The notes beneath the pieces are model-generated. The model did no database searches, was not told the origin of the DNA, and worked only from the letters and a program-made list of their open reading frames with translations. The translations under genes and the position numbers were made by a program. Positions 49,106 to 54,322 of a stretch of DNA of 54,322 nucleotides are shown here, piece after piece. The first letter of the stretch is position 1; each line of letters begins with the position of its first letter. This DNA comes from Mucispirillum schaedleri (GTDB lineage: Bacteria; Chrysiogenota; Deferribacteres; Deferribacterales; Mucispirillaceae): assembly GCA_949287985.1 (NCBI GenBank), contig CASEIN010000071.1, positions 1 to 54,322 on the forward strand, given 5' to 3'.

Positions 49106-51343
49106 ATGTCAGAAACATTTTACAAGGCTTTTAGTGAAAAAATTGATGCTGCAAAAAAAGTATTAAACAGACCACTAACTTTGGCTGAAAAAATACTTTA
49201 TGCTCATCTTTATCATCCTGAAAAAATTCAAAATTATAAAAGAGGTGAAGATTACGTTAATTTTAAGCCAGATAGAGTTGCCATGCAGGACGCTACAGCT
49301 CAAATGGCACTTTTACAATTTATGAATGCAGGTAAAAAGAAAGTTGCTACAAATGCTTCTGTTCATTGCGACCATTTAATTCAAGCATACCAAGGAGCTG
49401 ATATTGATTTACCAGCAGCAGAAAATGCTAATAAAGAAGTTTATGATTTCTTAAAAAGTGTAGCTGCAAAATATGGTATTGATTACTGGAAACCAGGCGC
49501 AGGTATTATACATCAGGTTGTTTTTGAAAATTATGCTTTCCCTGGTGGAATGATTATTGGAACAGACTCACACACACCTAATGCTGGTGGGCTTTCAATG
49601 ATTGCTATTGGTGTTGGTGGTGCTGATGCAGCTGATGTAATGACTGGTATGGAATGGGAATTGAAAATGCCAAAATTAATTGGTGTTAAACTTACTGGTT
49701 CTTTAAAAGGCTTTGCTTCTCCTAAAGATATTATACTTAAATTAGCTGGGATTTTAACAGTTAAAGGTGGAACAAATTCTATTATAGAATATTTTGGTGA
49801 TGGCACTGCATCACTTCCTGCAACAGGAAAATCTACAGTTTGTAATATGGGTGCTGAAGTTGGTGCTACTACGTCCCTATTCCCATATGATAATCATAGT
49901 GCAGACTATTTAAAAGCAACTAATAGAAGCAATATTGCTGAGCTTGCATTTAAATATCAGGATTATCTTACTGCTGATAAAGAAGTTCTTGATAACCCTG
50001 AAAAATACTATGATCAAGTAATAGAAATAGATTTAGATACTTTAATGCCATATGTTAATGGACCATTTACTCCAGATGCTGCTACTAAAGTAGAAGAGAT
50101 GGCTCAAAAAGTAAAAGAACATAATTATCCTGAAGATGTTGAAGTTGCATTGATCGGCTCATGTACAAATTCATCTTATCAAGATTTAGGACGTGCTGCA
50201 AACCTTTTAGAGCAGGCAGTTGAAAAAAATATTCCACTTAAAGCACAGCTTATTATTAATCCTGGCTCTATATTAGTTCTTGAAACAGCAAAAAGAGATA
50301 AAATAATAGATACTTTTAAAAAGGCTGGTGCTTTAATAATGACAAACGCCTGTGGACCATGTATTGGGCAATGGAAACGTGTTACAGATGACAATGAAAG
50401 ACGTAATACTATCATAACTACATTTAATAGAAATTTTGCAAAAAGAGCAGATGGTAACCCTAATACTCATGCTTTTATTGTATCTCCTGAAATGGCAGTA
50501 GCTTATGCAATATCTGGTAAGTTAAGTTTTAATCCTGAAAAAGATACTGTAAAAGATGCCAATGGTAATGATGTAATGCTTAATGCTCCTAGTTTTGATG
50601 CTCTGCCTAAAAATGGTTTTGTAGAATGTGATAATGGTCTTATACCACCTGTAGAAAATGGTGATAATATAACAGTTCAAATAGATCCAAAATCTACAAG
50701 GTTACAAATATTAAAACCATTTGAAAAATGGGACGGTAATGACATATTAAATATTCCATTATTAATAAAAGTAAAAGGAAAATGCACTACCGACCATATA
50801 TCTATGGCTGGACCTTGGCTTAAATTTAGAGGTCATTTAGAAAACATATCAGACAATATGTTAATGGGAGCAGTTAATGCTTTCAATGATGAAACAAATA
50901 AAGTAAAAAATATTGATACTGGTAATTACGACAGTGTATCATCTACTGCAAAATACTATAGAGATAATAAAAAAGGCTCTATAGTTGTAGCAGAAGAAAA
51001 TTACGGTGAAGGTTCATCTAGGGAACATGCTGCAATGGAGCCAAGATTTCTTGGTGTAAAAGCTATTATTGTAAAAAGTTTTGCAAGAATACATGAAACA
51101 AACTTAAAAAAACAAGGTATGCTTGCCCTCACCTTTATAAATAAAGATGATTATAATCTTGTTCAAGAAGATGATTTAATATCTATTGAAGGATTAAGTA
51201 ATTTTACTCCTAATAAAACATTAAATGTAAAACTTACTCATAAAGATGGCTCGACACATACTTTCCAAGTAAGCCATACTTATAATAATCAACAAATAGA
51301 ATGGTTTAAAGCTGGCTCTGCTTTAAATAATCTAAAGAATTAA
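49106..51343 (+). CDS. acnA: Aconitate hydratase (mitochondrial-type)
   Basis: Converts citrate to isocitrate with a [4Fe-4S] cluster. Cluster Cys are in [10 protein letters not shown] near residue 351 and [10 protein letters not shown] near 415-418; [24 protein letters not shown] (in part) and [14 protein letters not shown] near 640 are active-site stretches. 745 residues, closer to the mitochondrial type than to the 890-residue AcnA of E. coli. AAGGAT precedes the ATG. First gene of a TCA operon with icd and gltA, which together make 2-oxoglutarate from oxaloacetate and acetyl-CoA. The gene symbol is by function; clade naming varies. Confidence 0.95.
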   Translation: MSETFYKAFSEKIDAAKKVLNRPLTLAEKILYAHLYHPEKIQNYKRGEDYVNFKPDRVAMQDATAQMALLQFMNAGKKKVATNASVHCDHLIQAYQGADIDLPAAENANKEVYDFLKSVAAKYGIDYWKPGAGIIHQVVFENYAFPGGMIIGTDSHTPNAGGLSMIAIGVGGADAADVMTGMEWELKMPKLIGVKLTGSLKGFASPKDIILKLAGILTVKGGTNSIIEYFGDGTASLPATGKSTVCNMGAEVGATTSLFPYDNHSADYLKATNRSNIAELAFKYQDYLTADKEVLDNPEKYYDQVIEIDLDTLMPYVNGPFTPDAATKVEEMAQKVKEHNYPEDVEVALIGSCTNSSYQDLGRAANLLEQAVEKNIPLKAQLIINPGSILVLETAKRDKIIDTFKKAGALIMTNACGPCIGQWKRVTDDNERRNTIITTFNRNFAKRADGNPNTHAFIVSPEMAVAYAISGKLSFNPEKDTVKDANGNDVMLNAPSFDALPKNGFVECDNGLIPPVENGDNITVQIDPKSTRLQILKPFEKWDGNDILNIPLLIKVKGKCTTDHISMAGPWLKFRGHLENISDNMLMGAVNAFNDETNKVKNIDTGNYDSVSSTAKYYRDNKKGSIVVAEENYGEGSSREHAAMEPRFLGVKAIIVKSFARIHETNLKKQGMLALTFINKDDYNLVQEDDLISIEGLSNFTPNKTLNVKLTHKDGSTHTFQVSHTYNNQQIEWFKAGSALNNLKN

Positions 51344-51355
51344 AGGTGAAGTATT

Positions 51356-52618
51356 ATGGCTAAAATAACTAAAAATGGTAATAAATTAATCGTTCCTGAT
51401 GAGTTAACCCTTCCATATATTGAAGGCGATGGTGTTGGTGTAGAAATAACAAAAGCTTGTAAAGAAATAGTAGATCATACTATCTCTACAGTATATAAAG
51501 GAAATAAAAAAATAGACTGGCTTGAAGTTTTAGGCGGAGAAAAAGCATTTAAAGAAACTTCTCAATGGCTGCCTGAAAAAACAATGGATACTTTTAAGGA
51601 ATATTTAATAGGTATAAAAGGACCATTAACTACTCCAGTAGGTGGTGGAATACGTTCTTTAAATGTTGCTTTAAGGCAGGAATTGGATTTATTTGTATGC
51701 TTAAGACCTGTGGAATGGTTTAAAGGTGTATCTTCCCCATTAAAAGAACCTGAAAAAGTAAATATGGTAGTATTTCGTGAAAATACAGAAGATATTTATG
51801 CTGGTATAGAATGGGAAAGTGGTACTGATGAAGCTAAAAAGTTTTATAACTTTTTAAAAGATGAAATGGGCGTAAAAAAAGTGCGTTTTCCTGAAACATC
51901 ATCTTTCGGCGTAAAACCAGTATCACAGGAAGGCTCATCAAGACTTGTACGTGCAGCAATTGAATATGCAATTAACCATAAAAAACCATCTGTAACCCTT
52001 GTTCATAAAGGTAATATTATGAAATTTACTGAAGGTGGTTTTAAAAAATGGGGTTATGAAGTAGCTGAAAAAGAATTTAAAGACTATACTTTTACAATGA
52101 ATGAATATGCAGCCATAAAAAAAGAAAAAGGAACAGAAGCTGCTGATAGTGCGTATAACAATGCAGTAAAAAATGGTAAAGTAATTATTAAAGATAATAT
52201 TGCTGATGCATTTTTACAAAATACATTATTAAAACCAGAAGATTATTCTGTTATTGCTACTCTTAATTTAAATGGCGATTATATTTCAGACCAGCTTGCT
52301 GCTATGGTTGGTGGTATAGGTATAGCTCCTGGTGCAAATATAAATTACAATACAGGTCATGCAATATTTGAAGCAACACATGGAACAGCTCCTGATATTG
52401 CAGGTAAAAATATAGTAAACCCATGCTCCATGCTGCTGTCTTTTGCCATGCTTTTTGAATATATTTCATGGCAGGAAGTTAGTGATAAAATAAAAAATGC
52501 ATTAGTAGAATCTTTTGGAAACGGCTATGCAACCCATGATTTAGCTAGATTTATGGAAAATGGTACTTCCCTTTCCACTTCAGATTTTGCAAAAAATATA
52601 ATTAAATTAATTAGGTAG
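51356..52618 (+). CDS. icd: Isocitrate dehydrogenase, possibly NAD-preferring
   Basis: Oxidative decarboxylation of isocitrate to 2-oxoglutarate. Substrate-site stretch PVGGGIRSLNVALRQ with the Ser that AceK phosphorylates in E. coli near residue 104, and THGTAPDIAGKNIVNP near 342. E. coli NADP enzyme has HGTAPKYAG; the Asp-Ile pair in place of Lys-Tyr is what NAD-dependent enzymes carry. On the other hand the Arg of HDLARFM, a second NADP determinant, is kept. 420 residues. Twelve bases after aconitase, AAAGGTG upstream. Confidence 0.95.
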   Translation: MAKITKNGNKLIVPDELTLPYIEGDGVGVEITKACKEIVDHTISTVYKGNKKIDWLEVLGGEKAFKETSQWLPEKTMDTFKEYLIGIKGPLTTPVGGGIRSLNVALRQELDLFVCLRPVEWFKGVSSPLKEPEKVNMVVFRENTEDIYAGIEWESGTDEAKKFYNFLKDEMGVKKVRFPETSSFGVKPVSQEGSSRLVRAAIEYAINHKKPSVTLVHKGNIMKFTEGGFKKWGYEVAEKEFKDYTFTMNEYAAIKKEKGTEAADSAYNNAVKNGKVIIKDNIADAFLQNTLLKPEDYSVIATLNLNGDYISDQLAAMVGGIGIAPGANINYNTGHAIFEATHGTAPDIAGKNIVNPCSMLLSFAMLFEYISWQEVSDKIKNALVESFGNGYATHDLARFMENGTSLSTSDFAKNIIKLIR

Positions 52619-52630
52619 GTGAATATTAGA

Positions 52631-54010
52631 ATGAGTTATGATAGTTTTTCTGAAGAATGTGCTACTATAAAAGAACACTTAATATATGATTTATCTGAAG
52701 CTATGAGAGAAGCTACACAAATGGATTTAAGCCTTTTTAAAAAATATAATGTTAAAAGAGGTCTTAGAAATGAAGATGGCACTGGTGTTTTAGTTGGGCT
52801 TACTCGCATTGGTAATGTTGTTGGATATGAAAAGTCTGAAAATGGGCTCATTCCTATCCCCGGTAAACTTTTTTACAGGGGAATTGATGTTAATGATATG
52901 GTTCATGCCCTTTTAAAAGAAAAAAGACTTGGTTTTGAAGAAGTTTCATACTTATTATTATCTGGAAACCTTCCTAATAAAACTCAATTAGATGAATTTA
53001 AATCTATGATTGCAGCAGAAATGCCTCTTGAAAAGAAAACAAGGCTTCATTTAATTGATTTAGAAGGTTCTGATATTATGAATATACTTGCCAGGACAGT
53101 TTTAGAAATGTATATTTATGATAAAAACCCTAATGACGTATCACAAGAAAATCTTATGAGGCAGTCATTATATCTTCTTTCAAAATTTCCTACTATTATT
53201 TCCTATGCATACCACGTTTTACGCCATGCATATAATGGTAGAACAATGCATATAAGACACCCAAGGGAAGATTTATCCATTGCAGAAAATTTATTGTTTA
53301 TGATAAAAGGTGAAGATTTTACTGAGCTTGAAGCTAGAACACTGGATTTATTATTACTTTTACAAGCAGAACATGGTGGTGGTAATAACTCCACTTTTAC
53401 TGTCCGTGTAACAAGTTCTACTATGACTGATACTTATTCATCAATTGCTGCTGGTATTGGCTCATTAAAAGGTCCATTACACGGTGGTGCAAACCTAATG
53501 GTTGCAGATATGCTTGACCATTTAAAAGAAAATATTAAAAACTGGAAAGACCAGGATGAAATAGATGCATATCTTAATAAAATGCTCAATAAAGAAGCAT
53601 ATAATAAATCTGGTCTTATTTATGGTATTGGTCATGCTGTTTATACTATTTCAGACCCTAGAGCTTTATTACTTAAAGAACTTGCTAGAGATTTAGCTAA
53701 AGAAAAAAATAGAACAGATGAGATGACGTTCTTAGAGTTAATAGAATCTCGTGCAATTGATACTTTTAGTAACTTTAAAAAAGGAACTACCAAAAGAGTC
53801 TCAAGTAATATAGATTTTTATTCTGGATTTGTGTATGATATGATAGGTATTCCAAAAGAAATATTTACTCCACTTTTTGCTATGGCAAGAATAGTTGGCT
53901 GGTGTGCACATAGAAACGAAGAAATTACTTTCGCAGGAAAAAGGATTATTCGTCCTGGATACAGCAGTATTGCACCAGAAAAACCATATGTAGATATTAA
54001 CAATAGATAA
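52631..54010 (+). CDS. gltA: Citrate synthase
   Basis: Condenses oxaloacetate and acetyl-CoA. Active-site regions: LLLLQAEHGGGNNSTFTVRV (first His), GPLHGGANLMV (second His), GIGHAVYTISDPRALLL and the catalytic Asp region near FYSGFVYDMIG. 459 residues from ATG 52,631 with AGGTAGG ten bases upstream (a GTG at 52,619 lies directly after the icd stop). The sequence resembles the longer type with an N-terminal extension and YRGIDVNDMV. Last gene of the operon, followed by a terminator. Confidence 0.93.
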   Translation: MSYDSFSEECATIKEHLIYDLSEAMREATQMDLSLFKKYNVKRGLRNEDGTGVLVGLTRIGNVVGYEKSENGLIPIPGKLFYRGIDVNDMVHALLKEKRLGFEEVSYLLLSGNLPNKTQLDEFKSMIAAEMPLEKKTRLHLIDLEGSDIMNILARTVLEMYIYDKNPNDVSQENLMRQSLYLLSKFPTIISYAYHVLRHAYNGRTMHIRHPREDLSIAENLLFMIKGEDFTELEARTLDLLLLLQAEHGGGNNSTFTVRVTSSTMTDTYSSIAAGIGSLKGPLHGGANLMVADMLDHLKENIKNWKDQDEIDAYLNKMLNKEAYNKSGLIYGIGHAVYTISDPRALLLKELARDLAKEKNRTDEMTFLELIESRAIDTFSNFKKGTTKRVSSNIDFYSGFVYDMIGIPKEIFTPLFAMARIVGWCAHRNEEITFAGKRIIRPGYSSIAPEKPYVDINNR

Positions 54011-54036
54011 TATTTTAATCTCTAATAATACTTAAT

Positions 54037-54062
54037 GAGCAGGTAATAACCTGCTCTTTTTT
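54037..54062 (+). terminator. Rho-independent terminator after gltA
   Basis: GAGCAGGT / ACCTGCTC around AATA, then TTTTTT, 27 bases after the citrate synthase stop. Confidence 0.92.
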
Positions 54063-54119
54063 ATATTTCATCATTAACAAATTTATAATACTAGATTTAT
54101 GTGTTATATATTATATTAA

Positions 54120-54210
54120 GGTAAATTCTAAAAACGATTGCGAAAAAAGTAGTAAATAAAAAAGTGGTTGTTAACTCTCTTTAAATAAAATAATATTTTT
54201 TAGCTAAAAA
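54120..54210 (+). mobile_element. Left end of an IS30-like element
   Basis: From 54,120 on the sequence matches the reverse complement of 33,945-34,035, and the match ends sharply at 54,120, so this is the outer boundary of the insertion sequence. The transposase gene begins 27 bases past the matched part. The element runs beyond the window. Confidence 0.75.
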
Positions 54211-54236
54211 AATAAATAAGGAGAGAACAACCACTA

Positions 54237-54322
54237 ATGGATATTACACTAAAACCGAGAAAAAATAAACACTTAACTTCATCAGAGTGCTATCAATTAG
54301 AAGTTTTATTGAAGAGCAATAT
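54237..54322 (+). CDS. IS30-like transposase, N-terminal fragment (cut by window end)
   Basis: ATG at 54,237 with AAGGAGAG upstream. The 28 visible residues (beginning MDITLKPRKNKHLTSSECYQ and then LEVLLKSN) match the N-terminal HTH start of IS30-family transposases, where KHLT..ER..IE.LL is common. The DDE catalytic part is outside the window, so the family is a good guess only. Confidence 0.65.
   Translation, partial: MDITLKPRKNKHLTSSECYQLEVLLKSN

Overview
The window joins two kinds of DNA. Positions 1 to about 33,940 hold a T7-type podovirus genome lying in a bacterial chromosome, and about 34,040 to 54,322 is ordinary chromosome. The DNA is very AT-rich throughout. The chromosomal genes (NhaB, LarE-like, LexA and Pol IV, an NtrY/NtrX pair, a 2-hydroxyacyl-CoA dehydratase-like pair, aconitase, isocitrate dehydrogenase, citrate synthase) suggest an anaerobic or microaerophilic Gram-negative bacterium. 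A Deferribacterota member such as Mucispirillum is my best guess, from general character only; no marker gene here proves it.

The phage genes are all on the minus strand, so they read from right to left in T7 order: single-subunit RNA polymerase (33,736), a gene-free AT-rich stretch, three small early genes, SSB gp2.5, endonuclease I gp3, amidase gp3.5, an AntA-type antirepressor, primase-helicase gp4, two small genes where gp5 should be, exonuclease gp6, gp7.3-like protein, portal gp8, scaffold gp9, capsid gp10, tail tubes gp11 and gp12, gp13, gp14 and gp15. An insert follows (a secreted gp15-like protein, a terminator, two unknown genes and a second antirepressor), then gp16, coiled-coil tail proteins, a lysis cassette (HExxH protein, spanins, holin) and both terminase subunits. 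No DNA polymerase, integrase or repressor gene is visible. The left end of the element is not resolved.

Main unusual signals in the phage: five genes (holin, tail protein, capsid, a 60-residue protein, amidase) have good Shine-Dalgarno sites but only AUU or AUA where a start codon should be; a gp15 internal-virion domain has been duplicated and given a signal peptide; five intergenic cassettes carry hairpins whose stems differ by compensatory changes while the loop stays close to ANGGAC; a second hairpin family sits just before the ribosome sites of several late genes; and the replication proteins keep acidic tails ending in Phe although the polymerase that such tails contact in T7 is missing.

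The chromosomal part has several operons: nhaB-larE-outer membrane protein (+); lexA-dinB (-) with an SOS box; ntrY-ntrX (-) with an exported protein before it; a membrane-anchored acetyltransferase with the dehydratase-like pair and a KefB-type antiporter (+); and acn-icd-gltA (+) with its own promoter and terminator. The window ends in the start of an IS30-like transposase. The outer end of that IS (54,120-54,210) has a near-identical inverted copy at 33,945-34,035, exactly between the phage and nhaB, so the 20 kb chromosomal block is bracketed by inverted IS ends.
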